From IMG/VR virus record IMGVR_UViG_3300019458_000021, positions 1-64,000 of that record: a stretch of 64,000 bases of DNA; one strand, given 5' to 3'. Every line of letters begins with the position of its first letter. The first letter of the stretch is position 1. A model generated the notes under the pieces. The model had not been told where the DNA came from, searched no databases, and saw only the letters and a list, made by a program, of their open reading frames with translations. A program made the position numbers and the translations under genes. Source of the DNA: a virus. This document shows, one piece after another, positions 22,431-30,605 of this stretch.

Positions 22431-22474
22431 ATGTAGATGGTCCTAACACTAATCAGCGCAACGATCATTTAAGG

Positions 22475-22612
22475 TCATGAAATTGTCAACAAGCCTGCAT
22501 GAACTTTTCGATGGCAATTTGCACACAACCGTCGACACTTGGCAATTTCTTTAAGAACACGAGCCAATCTACCACCCATTTGGCTCGAAATCGTAAAATC
22601 TTTTCCATGGCA
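22475..22612 (-). pseudogene. C-terminal remnant of an HNH endonuclease
   Basis: The frame reads KDFTISSQMGGRLARVLKEI followed by AKCRRLCANCHRKVHAG and a stop, an unmistakable HNH tail. No N-terminal zinc pair precedes it and an upstream hairpin interrupts the locus. Third such tail in the tRNA-bearing part. Confidence 0.6.
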
Positions 22613-22613
22613 A

Positions 22614-22653
22614 CCTCTCAGTTCGATCTAAATATCAGGATCGAACTGAGAGG
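22614..22653. repeat. 14-bp hairpin
   Basis: CCTCTCAGTTCGAT and ATCGAACTGAGAGG with a 12-base loop, 3' of the initiator-like tRNA on the minus strand. It may end or process the tRNA transcript. Confidence 0.6.
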
Positions 22654-22661
22654 TCCGAAAG

Positions 22662-22734
22662 TAGCGGGAGAGGGAATCGAACGCCCCGGCCTTTAGGTTA
22701 TGAGCCTAACGAGCTGCCACTGCTCTATCCCGCA
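22662..22734 (-). tRNA. Initiator-like tRNA (CAT)
   Basis: TGCGGGA/TCCCGCT with T1-T72 unpaired, D-stem GAGC/GCTC giving the A11-T24 pair typical of fMet, TTAGG/CCTAA with loop CTCATAA. Only two of the three initiator G-C pairs are present in the anticodon stem. CCA not encoded. Confidence 0.75.
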
Positions 22735-22749
22735 ATAGAAACAATATGT

Positions 22750-22757
22750 TATTTATG
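22750..22757 (-). promoter_or_regulatory. Late-promoter-like box CATAAATA
   Basis: 16 bp upstream of the initiator-like tRNA on the minus strand. Confidence 0.55.
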
Positions 22758-22770
22758 TTTGAGGGTCATG

Positions 22771-23325
22771 TCAACGATGTCCTGTGTGAAGCATCTCAAT
22801 GTACTTTAGAATTTTGTCCTCTACACCATCTTCAGACAGAAAGGAAAAGTATGGAATAGCATGCTTATGCAAAAGGGTCTTCAACTCAACGTCTTTATGT
22901 TTTGCCTGTTCTTCTGTTTGATTACGTCCAGCCTGGACATAAGGGATTGCTGGATTGCGTTCTAAGAAGATATTGATGTTGTTGTACGAATGGAACACAT
23001 CAAGAAGGAACGGCTCAAACGATTTCGGAAACCATTCTGGCATGTACAACAATCCCAACAGAATTGAGCTGTCGACCACCGCATAATCGATGTCATGTCG
23101 AATCAGGCGACGAATCATCCGATGTTGTTGGCCAAAAATGTAGTCTTGCTCGGTGAAGATGTGCGTCATACTTTCCCACACACAATCTTTTGCGAATTCG
23201 TGTACGAATTCGACTTTCATTCCCTTCTTCTTCATTTTGACGTATAGCGCAGGTGCAATCGTTGATTTGCCTACGGAAGGACCAGCAAAGAAGTTGATTA
23301 CAGTCAGTTTTTTGTTATCGTACAT
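22771..23325 (-). CDS. P-loop kinase/ATPase (NadR-kinase-like)
   Basis: 184 residues, ATG at 23325. INFFAGPSVGKSTIAPALY is a Walker A loop. YAVVDSSILLGLLY supplies a Walker B-like Asp, and a lid region GRNQTEEQAKHKD contains the expected Arg. The fold matches small nucleoside/nucleotide kinases of the AAA_28 type. Adjacent to the NMN adenylyltransferase gene, which makes nicotinamide riboside a plausible substrate, though this is inference. Confidence 0.7.
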   Translation of the reverse strand: MYDNKKLTVINFFAGPSVGKSTIAPALYVKMKKKGMKVEFVHEFAKDCVWESMTHIFTEQDYIFGQQHRMIRRLIRHDIDYAVVDSSILLGLLYMPEWFPKSFEPFLLDVFHSYNNINIFLERNPAIPYVQAGRNQTEEQAKHKDVELKTLLHKHAIPYFSFLSEDGVEDKILKYIEMLHTGHR

Positions 23326-23448
23326 GGAGAGCCCCTAAGAGCGTCTATTGTACTTCTTACTCTTGGGTTACTCAACTAAACGGTTGCTCGGTTTCCTTCT
23401 TGTGAACCTAAACGTCAATGAAACGTATTCGGCAAAGCCTTGTATTCC

Positions 23449-24471
23449 TCACAAGAAATAGTGAATGATGTCGTAGTGATCTTCAAAGCATTCGTCGCTT
23501 CGAACCTCGCTTACAGGCACCCAGTACGCATCTTTCGCATCATCGCTGCCTTTCACTTCTGGTAATGGTCCAGGCGGCAATTCGATCAGAAATGCGTGTG
23601 TAATCGTTCGACCACGAAGCGATCGTTTCGGTGCATCGAAAACGTGTTGTGCTTTGATCGAGCCTTTAAGAACTGGTGCCGGAACCTTGAGACGAGTCTC
23701 CTCGCGAAGTTCGCGAATCATAGCTTCTATCAATGTTTCACCTTGTTCGATAAATCCGCCAGGTAACGCTTTCAGGCCCATCCCAGGAGCAGCACCACGC
23801 GTGACCATCAGAAGGTGTCCCGATTGGACAACAACTGCGTCGACAGTAACGAACACAGCCGGAAACGGAGCACCCTCCCAGCTCTTCTTGTATCGCTTGA
23901 TGATCTCGTGTTCCTTAGCGAGCGTTCGATAATCTTCCGTCATCTTGAACACTTCGAGACAGCGATATACAGGTTGTGGAAGAAGCGTCTGCAAGAACTT
24001 CAGATTCTTTCCTTCGAAGAACAGTTCGCGGATATCCGTTGCATTGACGATTTCGTTCATCTCATGTTCAACAATTGTCCACTGCGGAAACATCTTGAGA
24101 TAGTAGCTGCTGTGGTCCTTCGTATGGCCGATGATTGCGATTTTTGCTGGTTTGTCACGCCACCCGCCGGCCCGAACAGTTCGTTCAACTTCTTCTTGAA
24201 TGCTCGCTGCCCAAAGTTGATCATTGTACAGCTGATCGCGGATAAGCGAGACTTTGATTCGATCAATCGCATGCGGCATGGAGTCGTAAATCATTGCAAT
24301 ACGTTCATCAGCCACAAACGGATTCTTTGGAGTACGAGGCGCAAATGAGCTACCAATGCACAGGATAACTTTGTCGGAGATCGACAAGGCGGTCTCGACC
24401 ACTTGTCTGTGACCAATATGGAACGGCTGAAACCGTCCAATGAAAACAACATAGTCGTAGATGTATGACAT
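23449..24471 (-). CDS. Bifunctional NMN adenylyltransferase / Nudix hydrolase
   Basis: 340 residues. Domain 1 (1-170): [19 protein letters not shown] with the H-x-G-H adenylyl-transfer motif and [10 protein letters not shown]. Domain 2 (190-340): Nudix box [20 protein letters not shown] ending EETRL. This is the arrangement of NadM-Nudix (Synechocystis slr0787) and KVP40 NatV, making NAD from NMN and hydrolysing ADP-ribose. With PRPP synthetase at 26441 it points to NAD+ salvage, which some phages use to refill NAD+ drained by host defences. No nicotinamide phosphoribosyltransferase is visible here. Confidence 0.92.
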   Translation of the reverse strand: MSYIYDYVVFIGRFQPFHIGHRQVVETALSISDKVILCIGSSFAPRTPKNPFVADERIAMIYDSMPHAIDRIKVSLIRDQLYNDQLWAASIQEEVERTVRAGGWRDKPAKIAIIGHTKDHSSYYLKMFPQWTIVEHEMNEIVNATDIRELFFEGKNLKFLQTLLPQPVYRCLEVFKMTEDYRTLAKEHEIIKRYKKSWEGAPFPAVFVTVDAVVVQSGHLLMVTRGAAPGMGLKALPGGFIEQGETLIEAMIRELREETRLKVPAPVLKGSIKAQHVFDAPKRSLRGRTITHAFLIELPPGPLPEVKGSDDAKDAYWVPVSEVRSDECFEDHYDIIHYFL

Positions 24472-24554
24472 ATCGAACTCCTCGATATCGAAGACAAATC
24501 GGTCTATTCCGATTTGCTGTTACTTTAAGTTACTTAGTGGTTAAGGTCAACCAC

Positions 24555-24809
24555 TCATTTGTAACTTGCAAGATGCTTCCTCAAAAGAGCTACGTGCTCT
24601 TTTGTGCACTTACAAAGTTCTGTGTACTGCTTTTTGTGCTCGTCCGAGAGATCCTTCTGTTGAAGGCGTGCTTCACACATTGCAATAATCTTGTCGCAAT
24701 GACCGATACACGTTTCGAATAGAGCCTTTTCACTCTTGATATGCTCCGGTGAAGCATCACTCTCTACAAGAGGAAGACCAGCAGCTTTGCGGTAGTAGTT
24801 AAGATCCAT
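24555..24809 (-). CDS. Small helical Cys-rich protein
   Basis: 84 residues from ATG at 24809, placed behind ATGGAGAAACAC, whose own ATG is an upstream alternative. It is a helical hairpin with five Cys, including CKCTKEH. The late-type box is at 24832. Family unknown. Confidence 0.65.
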   Translation of the reverse strand: MDLNYYRKAAGLPLVESDASPEHIKSEKALFETCIGHCDKIIAMCEARLQQKDLSDEHKKQYTELCKCTKEHVALLRKHLASYK

Positions 24810-24831
24810 GTGTTTCTCCATAACCTATTGC

Positions 24832-24839
24832 TATTTATG
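24832..24839 (-). promoter_or_regulatory. Late-promoter-like box CATAAATA
   Basis: 23 bp before the start at 24809. Confidence 0.65.
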
Positions 24840-24840
24840 G

Positions 24841-24874
24841 AAGAAAAGAGAAAAGGGTGAGAAAACTCACCCTT
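24841..24874 (-). terminator. Rho-independent terminator
   Basis: AAGGGTGAG/CTCACCCTT with a 4-base loop, followed on the minus strand by TTCTCTTTTC. Ends the phosphoesterase gene. Confidence 0.8.
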
Positions 24875-24877
24875 CTC

Positions 24878-25690
24878 TTACAACTCTACAACCAACGCTT
24901 CATCCCAATCAAAGTGTTCATTAGGGTAAGCGCGCGGATTAACAATCACTTGTGTGTTGCCGATCTTGTAGTTGAACACATTGTGCACATGACCATGCAC
25001 CAGTATGTCTGGTTGGGCATCGATAATCTCTGCGTCTAACTCAGAGACGAATGCTGGATTCATGTGATTCCCTTTGAAGCGGCGATGAACTGATTGTTCA
25101 CTTACACCATGATGAACAACCAACACCACCTTTCTTCCAAGTTGTTTCTGTTCCTTTACGGCCGAAAACACGTAATCCTTTGCATCAGCATGATCACGGT
25201 ACACATCTTGCGGGCGCAACCCACGCCAATCGGGAGCGACTGGCCATCCTTGTGATGGCGGGCCATCAAAATATGTTTGGCTGTAATCCGCCATGTATAC
25301 CTTCGACATCGCCATCACACCCGGATTACCGCGCTTGAAATCAGTCCAGAGAGTTGCTCCAACGAAAGCAACGTCGTCGATCACCATGGTTTCTTTCTCG
25401 AGGAGATAGACATTGGTAATCCCAGCTTTCATTAGAGCATCCTTGAACTTTTGCCGCGAATACAGGAATGAGCCACCACTGTAGAACTCGTGATTTCCAA
25501 ACACATAGATCACGTGTTTGAACTGGCTTGCCACCATCTTGAAAAATGGTTCCCCGATGCGATCCCACAACGAGACGGCACACACATCGCCCGCCAGCAC
25601 AAGGACAGTGTCCTTGTCTGTCTCGAGTTCAATCATACGAAGAATCGGAGCGAACTCCAAATGGAGATCACTGTGAGGTCTTATAAGCAT
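24878..25690 (-). CDS. Calcineurin-like metallophosphoesterase
   Basis: 270 residues. All metal-binding motifs are present in order: SDLHLE (DxH), VLAGDV (GD), VFGNHEFYSGG (GNHE), VVHHGV (H) and VHGHVH (GHxH). The substrate could be a cyclic nucleotide, a nucleotide or nucleic acid; bacterial relatives range widely. Monocistronic with a terminator. A second, different phosphoesterase is at 45587. Confidence 0.88.
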   Translation of the reverse strand: MLIRPHSDLHLEFAPILRMIELETDKDTVLVLAGDVCAVSLWDRIGEPFFKMVASQFKHVIYVFGNHEFYSGGSFLYSRQKFKDALMKAGITNVYLLEKETMVIDDVAFVGATLWTDFKRGNPGVMAMSKVYMADYSQTYFDGPPSQGWPVAPDWRGLRPQDVYRDHADAKDYVFSAVKEQKQLGRKVVLVVHHGVSEQSVHRRFKGNHMNPAFVSELDAEIIDAQPDILVHGHVHNVFNYKIGNTQVIVNPRAYPNEHFDWDEALVVEL

Positions 25691-25777
25691 AAATAAACCA
25701 ACGATTATATGATCGACGTCTTTTATTCTCTACATGAGAATACAAACGATCGACTATCCCTCAACAGGCTGAAACAA

Positions 25778-26347
25778 TCAACCTAGTTGATTAGCTTTTC
25801 CCAAGTCGTAAGCTCGACGTTGCCATCCTTTTGCAAACACCTTCAACTTGGAATTGTTCGCAATCAGACGTTGATAGAACGCCCAAATTTCATCACAATA
25901 TGTCCGCAAAAGAATTTGTTCCTCATCGCCATCATGAACTGCATTGATAGAACGATATGATGCTGGACCAAGTGCCCCATCAACAGTTAGCTTCAATCCA
26001 AACGCTTTATTCATAGCTGTTTGAAGAAGGATGTGCGCGCGCTTTGCTCCCATGTTAACAGCGTGGTCAAATACTTTCGTTGCAATCGTTTGGTCAGCGA
26101 ATTGATCGTACCTGTACATGTCCCACCAGAACTGACGGTAAATGTCAGAAGCTTGTTCGATAGTCATGCCAGCAATGTCTTCCGCATCAACATCTCCGTC
26201 CATATCAAAGTCACCAGCTTCAGGATGATCGACTAGGAAACGAAGAGAGATACCGAAATTTGTAGCACCACCTGGATCGTTCGGATTGTTAACCCATCCG
26301 CCCTCGTGTTTAAGGATTAGCCCTATTGCTTGATCGAAACTTGCCAT
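25778..26347 (-). CDS. GH108 peptidoglycan hydrolase (endolysin)
   Basis: 189 residues, ATG at 26347 after CAAGGAGAAGATA. LILKHEGGWVNNPNDPGGAT is the GH108 catalytic signature with Glu in HEGG. The C-terminal part matches the peptidoglycan-binding domain that usually follows. Residues ~45-57 (GDFDMDGDVDAEDI) are an EF-hand/dockerin-like Ca2+ loop inserted between them, not usual in this family. No signal peptide, so a holin would be needed. Lysis role. Confidence 0.9.
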   Translation of the reverse strand: MASFDQAIGLILKHEGGWVNNPNDPGGATNFGISLRFLVDHPEAGDFDMDGDVDAEDIAGMTIEQASDIYRQFWWDMYRYDQFADQTIATKVFDHAVNMGAKRAHILLQTAMNKAFGLKLTVDGALGPASYRSINAVHDGDEEQILLRTYCDEIWAFYQRLIANNSKLKVFAKGWQRRAYDLGKANQLG

Positions 26348-26440
26348 TATCTTCTCCTTGTTGGTTTACCACATATTTAGTTGATCTGCCCCTAAACCAT
26401 GTGGAGAATCAACCGTTTCCCTCGAAAGAAAAGGACAGTC

Positions 26441-27403
26441 ATGACGAACTCGATTCTCTTCACTGGTACATCCAATCCGTTCCTCGCAAAGGCGGTTGCA
26501 AAGGACCTCAACGCACGAGTTACAGGTAGTCCAATTCAAATCGGACGGTGTGAAGTATCCAAGTTTAGCGATGGTGAACTAAAGGTTGAGGTTCAAAACA
26601 ACGTTCGAGGAAAGAAGGCCTTTATCCTTCAGTCGACTTGCTTTCCAACAAATGATACTTTGATGGAGATCATGTTGATGGCGGATGCTCTTCGTCGGTC
26701 CGCTGTCAAACGAATCATTGCCGTCATTCCTTACTTTGGGTATTCACGACAAGACCGACGCCCGGGATACTCACGAGTTCCAATCTCTGCAAACGTTGTT
26801 GCAGGTATGCTGCAGAGCGTCGACATCCGTCACATTTTGACTGTTGATCTTCACGCAACACAGATTCAGGGCTTCTTCACAATCCCTGTCGACAACATTT
26901 CCGCCACTCCTCTTTTTGTTGCCGACATTTATAAACATTGGATGAATGAGAATCCAATTGTCGTTTCACCGGATGTTGGTGGTGTGGCTCGTGCTAGAGC
27001 AATTGCAAAACAACTCGATAACATGGACCTGGCAATTGTCGACAAACGGCGCCCCAGGGCAAACGTAAGCGAAGTGATGAACATCATCGGCGACGTGAAA
27101 GACAAAACTTGTATCATGATAGACGATATGGTCGATACAGCCGGAACGCTTGCTAAAGCGGCAAACGCGCTGATCGACGTGGGCCAAGCTCGTCGTGTCG
27201 TCGCATATTCGACACACGGAGTGTTGTCAGGAAAAGCCGCAGACAATATTGCAGGATCCAAGCTGCACGAGCTCGTAATAACAGACACGATTCCTATGGT
27301 GTCAAATATGGTCAAGGTTCGTCAAATTTCGATCGCTGGCCTGCTCGCGGAAACGATCGTGCGAATTGACGACAAACAATCAATCAGTCAAATTTTGGAG
27401 TAG
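26441..27403 (+). CDS. prs: Ribose-phosphate pyrophosphokinase
   Basis: 320 residues from ATG at 26441 (SD AAAGGA), full length for class I Prs. [28 protein letters not shown] (flexible loop), [23 protein letters not shown] and the PRPP-binding VIDD-type loop [12 protein letters not shown] are intact. It makes PRPP from ribose-5-phosphate and ATP, feeding nucleotide and NAD synthesis, and probably acts with 23449-24471. Confidence 0.95.
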   Translation: MTNSILFTGTSNPFLAKAVAKDLNARVTGSPIQIGRCEVSKFSDGELKVEVQNNVRGKKAFILQSTCFPTNDTLMEIMLMADALRRSAVKRIIAVIPYFGYSRQDRRPGYSRVPISANVVAGMLQSVDIRHILTVDLHATQIQGFFTIPVDNISATPLFVADIYKHWMNENPIVVSPDVGGVARARAIAKQLDNMDLAIVDKRRPRANVSEVMNIIGDVKDKTCIMIDDMVDTAGTLAKAANALIDVGQARRVVAYSTHGVLSGKAADNIAGSKLHELVITDTIPMVSNMVKVRQISIAGLLAETIVRIDDKQSISQILE

Positions 27404-27405
27404 TT

Positions 27406-27584
27406 ATGAATGAAATAGAAAAACTTCGTGTGGAACTCAATGTCCTCCAAGAAGCAAACAGGAGTTTGTATTCACGTCTCACAAATGAGATGAATCAAAC
27501 CGTGCCGTTACAGCGACAAGTCATGGAATAGAGGCCGTTGTTCGTACTCTTGGTCGAAGAATCGTCGAACTCGAATCACATTGA
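27406..27584 (+). pseudogene. Small coiled-coil gene with a frameshift
   Basis: ATG at 27406 follows TTGGAG and gives 41 helical residues ending VME at a TAG (27529-27531). Past the stop another frame reads IEAVVRTLGRRIVELESH then stop, which looks like the natural C-terminus. A single indel near 27527 would join them. Confidence 0.5.
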
Positions 27585-27647
27585 GTTGACCATAATGTCG
27601 AATGCATATATAGTAGTGTTTCGTTGTTCTTAACTTTGGAGAAACAA

Positions 27648-27770
27648 ATGAAGCGTGTCAAGAAAGCATAGGTAGCTGGTTTCACGTAGGTTCGCGCTCG
27701 CGATCCTCCGCAATCTCTTTGTCGTTTCGGTTCCACATCTTTAACCATGACATTAGGAGATTGCAAATGA
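27648..27770 (+). pseudogene. Short frame with two in-frame TAG codons
   Basis: ATG at 27648 has a good SD (TTGGAGAAACAA) but meets TAG after 7 codons (MKRVKKA) and again at codon 14. Ignoring both, the frame continues to a TGA that overlaps the next ATG, as phage operon genes do. Decayed gene, or amber-containing like its neighbour at 28117. Confidence 0.3.
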
Positions 27771-28120
27771 AGTTCATTTTTCAAGACAAACAGAAGTTTC
27801 ACACGTACCAAGAAGCGTACAAACAGATCGCTCGACAGAAACAGTTGACGGCGAAGGACCATATTCTCTACAACCTTCTCCGCGCCAAGGATCTGAAACA
27901 CGGCTTTTCGCCGTTCAAAAACGAGCGTAAAATCGACCCATACTACAAAAACGCATGGCAAGGCTACACGCGAGCCATGAGTGATCTGAAATGGATCGCC
28001 CAACAACGAGCGTCAAATTCGAAAAGCTCGTTCGTTCAAGCGTTCTGTAATCGTTACGGCGATGCAATTCCAGACGATATGTGGTCAGCCATCAAAATCG
28101 GTCTGGAGGTGTCAAAATGA
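27767..28120 (+). CDS. Hypothetical protein
   Basis: 117 residues, ATG at 27767 behind TTAGGAGATTGCAA. Basic and helical (YQEAYKQIARQKQ... MSDLKWIAQQR). Its stop overlaps the start of the peptidyl-tRNA hydrolase (ATGA). Unknown family. Confidence 0.75.
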   Translation: MKFIFQDKQKFHTYQEAYKQIARQKQLTAKDHILYNLLRAKDLKHGFSPFKNERKIDPYYKNAWQGYTRAMSDLKWIAQQRASNSKSSFVQAFCNRYGDAIPDDMWSAIKIGLEVSK

Positions 28121-28449
28121 CCTAGGCGAAACCTTACACGTACATCTTCGTGCGGCAGGACTTGTCCACACCGCAACAGATTGTGCAAGCCTCTCATGCA
28201 GCTTTGGAAGCTGGTTTTCGCTTTCAAAAGCCAGCTGAGACATCATTCATCGTGTTGATCGGCGCGAAGAGTGAACACGATCTGTTGAAGATTGCTGACT
28301 ATCTTAACCGTCACCAAATCGACCATGAAATGTTCTTTGAGCCCGACTACAATACTGGGCATACTGCAATTGCAACACGACCGTTGTACGGTGATGAACG
28401 TAAACCAATGCGTAAGTTTCAGTTACTGCAGGAGGAAAAACATGGTTGA
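28117..28449 (+). CDS. Type-2 peptidyl-tRNA hydrolase-like, amber at codon 3
   Basis: ATG at 28117 has a perfect SD (GGAGGTGTCAAA) and overlaps the preceding stop, but codon 3 is TAG. The reading frame then continues without a break to 28449. KPYTYIFVRQDLSTPQQIVQ, ASHAALEAG and NTGHTAIATRP fit the PTH2 fold, which recycles peptidyl-tRNA. Without readthrough the only start is a GTG at 28150 with no SD, which removes the first strand. Either a nonsense mutation, amber suppression, or poor internal initiation. Confidence 0.65.
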
Positions 28450-28474
28450 CTTTTGGGGTAGCTTTAAGTATTAT
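28446..28474 (+). promoter_or_regulatory. sigma70-like promoter
   Basis: TTGACT, 17 bp, TATTAT, about 50 bp before the HNH gene at 28527. Confidence 0.65.
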
Positions 28475-28526
28475 GCACACGTCCGAACGCTAAATAATAG
28501 CATAGGGATATCAATAGGAGGGAATC

Positions 28527-29123
28527 ATGACTGAACACCCACAAATTCTGCAACTCGACAAAGCTGGCGAACCAATGCGCTGGATCACGTACGAAGACGC
28601 TGCGTATTACTACGCAAAAGGACTAGTTGCGTGGACAATCGGCGATGACGGTTTCACGATTTACGGCGGCAAGTCGCGTCAGACAGGGGATCGTTCGTTC
28701 ATGGACCTCAACACGATCATCGCTGTCGACGGTGACACGAAGGCAAACCATCTCCATCGTGTCCCAACGCTGACGAACGCTGCGCTGTTCCGTCGTGACC
28801 ATAACGTGTGCGCGTACTGTGGCGGTTTGTTCCGCAAACAGGACCTTACACGTGATCACGTCCACCCACGGTCGAAGGGCGGTCCAGACAAGTGGACAAA
28901 CGCTGTTACGTCTTGTGGTGGTTGCAACAAGGCGAAGGACAACCGTACACCTGAAGATTCAGGTATGAAACTCCTGTACGTGCCGTACGCACCGAACCGA
29001 GCTGAACACCTGATTCTGATGAACCGCGAGATTCTCGCACATCAGATGGAGTTCTTGCTGGCTCGTGTACCACAGACGTCTCGTCTACACAACCCTCCAA
29101 CAGGCTTGAAGGGCAAACACTAA
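28527..29123 (+). CDS. HNH nuclease (McrA-type)
   Basis: 198 residues, SD AGGAGGGAATC. Classic site: CAYC, LTRDHVHPRSKGGPDKW, TNAVTSCGGCNKAKDNRTP. The N-terminal 90 residues form an extra beta domain. Unlike the HNH relics around the tRNAs, this gene is intact and in an early operon, as in many jumbo phages, so a role in DNA processing or host DNA degradation is as likely as homing. Confidence 0.88.
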   Translation: MTEHPQILQLDKAGEPMRWITYEDAAYYYAKGLVAWTIGDDGFTIYGGKSRQTGDRSFMDLNTIIAVDGDTKANHLHRVPTLTNAALFRRDHNVCAYCGGLFRKQDLTRDHVHPRSKGGPDKWTNAVTSCGGCNKAKDNRTPEDSGMKLLYVPYAPNRAEHLILMNREILAHQMEFLLARVPQTSRLHNPPTGLKGKH

Positions 29124-29150
29124 AGAAGAAGAATCCAGTATTTGCCCTGG

Positions 29151-29179
29151 TTGACATTATCCGTGAGTTTGATTAATGT
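29151..29179 (+). promoter_or_regulatory. sigma70-like promoter
   Basis: TTGACA, 17 bp, TAATGT before the gene at 29202. Confidence 0.5.
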
Positions 29180-29201
29180 TTGAAGACAATGAGGAGATCA
29201 A

Positions 29202-29576
29202 GTGTTACTATACGATGGCGTTTTGACTGATCAAACTTTGAGATACGTGCATGATATGCTGCAAAAGTATGCACAGATCGTTGAAGTCAACGGAATCGAC
29301 GAACGATTCTGGAATACATGGAACGCTTGGAGGGATGATGTTGCAGGCAATCTTGTCGTTCGGGACGTTTCGATTGAAAGCGGATCCTCTGGTGAAACGT
29401 ATATTTCTCGACGAGTCCTTTATGGAATTGTTGATGTGAATGAGGAAGGAGATCACAAGTTCTTCTTTTTCGTTGACAAGAAAGAAAAGGAGCTGTTCAT
29501 TCAGCATTTTAGTCCACTTGTGGAAGTGATTGTGAAACCATTTCAACAAGTTATAAATACGCAGATGCGGGTATGA
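29202..29576 (+). CDS. Hypothetical protein ending in tRNA-Gly
   Basis: 124 residues from GTG at 29202, supported by GAGGAGATCAA. Mixed alpha/beta (WNTWNAWRDDVAGNL). The last codons and the TGA stop lie inside tRNA-Gly(GCC). Family unknown. Confidence 0.68.
   Translation: MLLYDGVLTDQTLRYVHDMLQKYAQIVEVNGIDERFWNTWNAWRDDVAGNLVVRDVSIESGSSGETYISRRVLYGIVDVNEEGDHKFFFFVDKKEKELFIQHFSPLVEVIVKPFQQVINTQMRV
29552..29559 (+). promoter_or_regulatory. Late promoter TATAAATA in front of tRNA-Gly
   Basis: Ends 7 bp before the first tRNA base, the usual distance to a T4-type late start site. Confidence 0.65.
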
Positions 29577-29640
29577 TGTAATGGCAGCCTGACACCTTGC
29601 CATGGTGTATGCGGGAGTTCGATTCTCCCTACCCGCTCCA
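29567..29640 (+). tRNA. tRNA-Gly(GCC), plus strand
   Basis: GCGGGTA/TACCCGC, ACACC/GGTGT with loop TTGCCAT, GGGAG-TTCGATT-CTCCC, T73, CCA. The only plus-strand tRNA and a second Gly(GCC). Confidence 0.93.
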
Positions 29641-29650
29641 TTAGGAGAAT

Positions 29651-29745
29651 ATGATGGGCCCAGTAACACCTCCCTTCCTCCAAACGCCTGAACAGTTCTA
29701 CATGAACAGTTCTACATGAATTGTGTTCGGTCCAACGCCGACTAA
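29651..29745 (+). pseudogene. Short gene broken by a 14-bp tandem duplication
   Basis: ATG at 29651 (SD TTAGGAG) gives 22 codons. GAACAGTTCTACAT occurs twice in tandem (29690-29703, 29704-29717); removing one copy restores a 26-residue frame ending ...NCVRSNAD at 29745. Confidence 0.5.
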
Positions 29746-29784
29746 TCTTCAATGCCAAGTGGCAACTTGGTCAGGATCTCTACA

Positions 29785-29976
29785 ATGCGTGGTGTGATGC
29801 GTTCTTTGCGCCCCCAAAGTAAGCCACACTGGTATCGTCGGTACATCGGCGAGTGCCCTGTGTGCGGCCATGACAAAAGTTACAAGGAACGAGTATACGG
29901 TCCCCCTCCAGTTAATCCTACTGACCGCAGAGTTTACATTCCTGATTCGCAAACCTACGACCATTGCCTAGGTTGA
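29785..29976 (+). CDS. Small zinc-finger phage protein
   Basis: 63 residues from ATG at 29785 (SD AGGA), preferred over 29752, which has none. KPHWYRRYIGECPVCGHDKS and SQTYDHC supply a probable zinc site. I recognise this as a common small phage protein of unknown role. Confidence 0.75.
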   Translation: MRGVMRSLRPQSKPHWYRRYIGECPVCGHDKSYKERVYGPPPVNPTDRRVYIPDSQTYDHCLG

Positions 29977-29977
29977 G

Positions 29978-30022
29978 TTGACAAACCCCAACAGAGTACA
30001 GACAATCTGTACTCTGTTGGAG
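29978..30022 (+). promoter_or_regulatory. sigma70-like promoter and 15-bp leader hairpin
   Basis: TTGACA, 17 bp, GACAAT. A perfect inverted repeat (29988-30002 and 30006-30020) with a 3-base loop covers the -10 region and reaches the GG of the SD (GGAG) of the gene at 30030. Confidence 0.6.
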
Positions 30023-30029
30023 AATAATA

Positions 30030-30605
30030 ATGAAACTACAAGAATACGTCCAGGGAGCGATCCGTACAGAAAGTCGCATCCAATACGCACAAGTCAACGA
30101 CATCTTCGCATTCATTTCTGTACTTGAAGCATTCGCCGCTGTTGGACGGTTGCTCGATTTGTACAAGAAGAACATCTTCTACAAGAAACCAATCAACGAA
30201 GAAAAGTGGTTTGCAGCAAAACGCAGTCTCGAACAAGCTCTAAGCCAGCTAGGCCGCGGCACATATCTTCCACTGACGGCTACGCCTCGCGACATTGTTG
30301 CCTCAGACCCACGAATTCTTCACTCAATTGTCGGAATTGCTACGGAGAGTGGTGAGTTGATTGAGGCCCTTCTGCAACACGTGAAAGGTGAGGGGAAACT
30401 CGACGTTGTAAATGTACAAGAAGAGTTCGGCGATCTTGCATGGTATCAGGCGATTGGTGTTGACGCCACAAATGCAGACTGGGAACAAATTCTCGAAACA
30501 AATATCGCAAAACTCCGCGCGCGTTATCCAGAAAAATTCACTAGTGAAAATGCCATCAATCGAGATCTCAGGAAAGAGAGAAGTATCCTTGAAGGCGGTT
30601 GGTGA
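30030..30605 (+). CDS. MazG-like nucleotide pyrophosphohydrolase
   Basis: 191 residues. An all-alpha fold with the metal signature E-S-G-E-L-I-E at ~109-115 (GIATESGELIEALLQHV) and E-E-F-G-D-L at ~133-138, then the phage-specific end NIAKLRARYPEKF...AINRDLRKERSILE. MazG proteins hydrolyse NTPs or (p)ppGpp-related nucleotides and could shift host nucleotide pools or alarmone levels. Confidence 0.85.
   Translation: MKLQEYVQGAIRTESRIQYAQVNDIFAFISVLEAFAAVGRLLDLYKKNIFYKKPINEEKWFAAKRSLEQALSQLGRGTYLPLTATPRDIVASDPRILHSIVGIATESGELIEALLQHVKGEGKLDVVNVQEEFGDLAWYQAIGVDATNADWEQILETNIAKLRARYPEKFTSENAINRDLRKERSILEGGW

Noticed and set aside
27529-28125. Genome-wide TAG recoding
   Set aside because: Several well-defined genes (PRPP synthetase, 16511, 45587, 48008, 10387) end in TAG, so TAG is a normal stop here.
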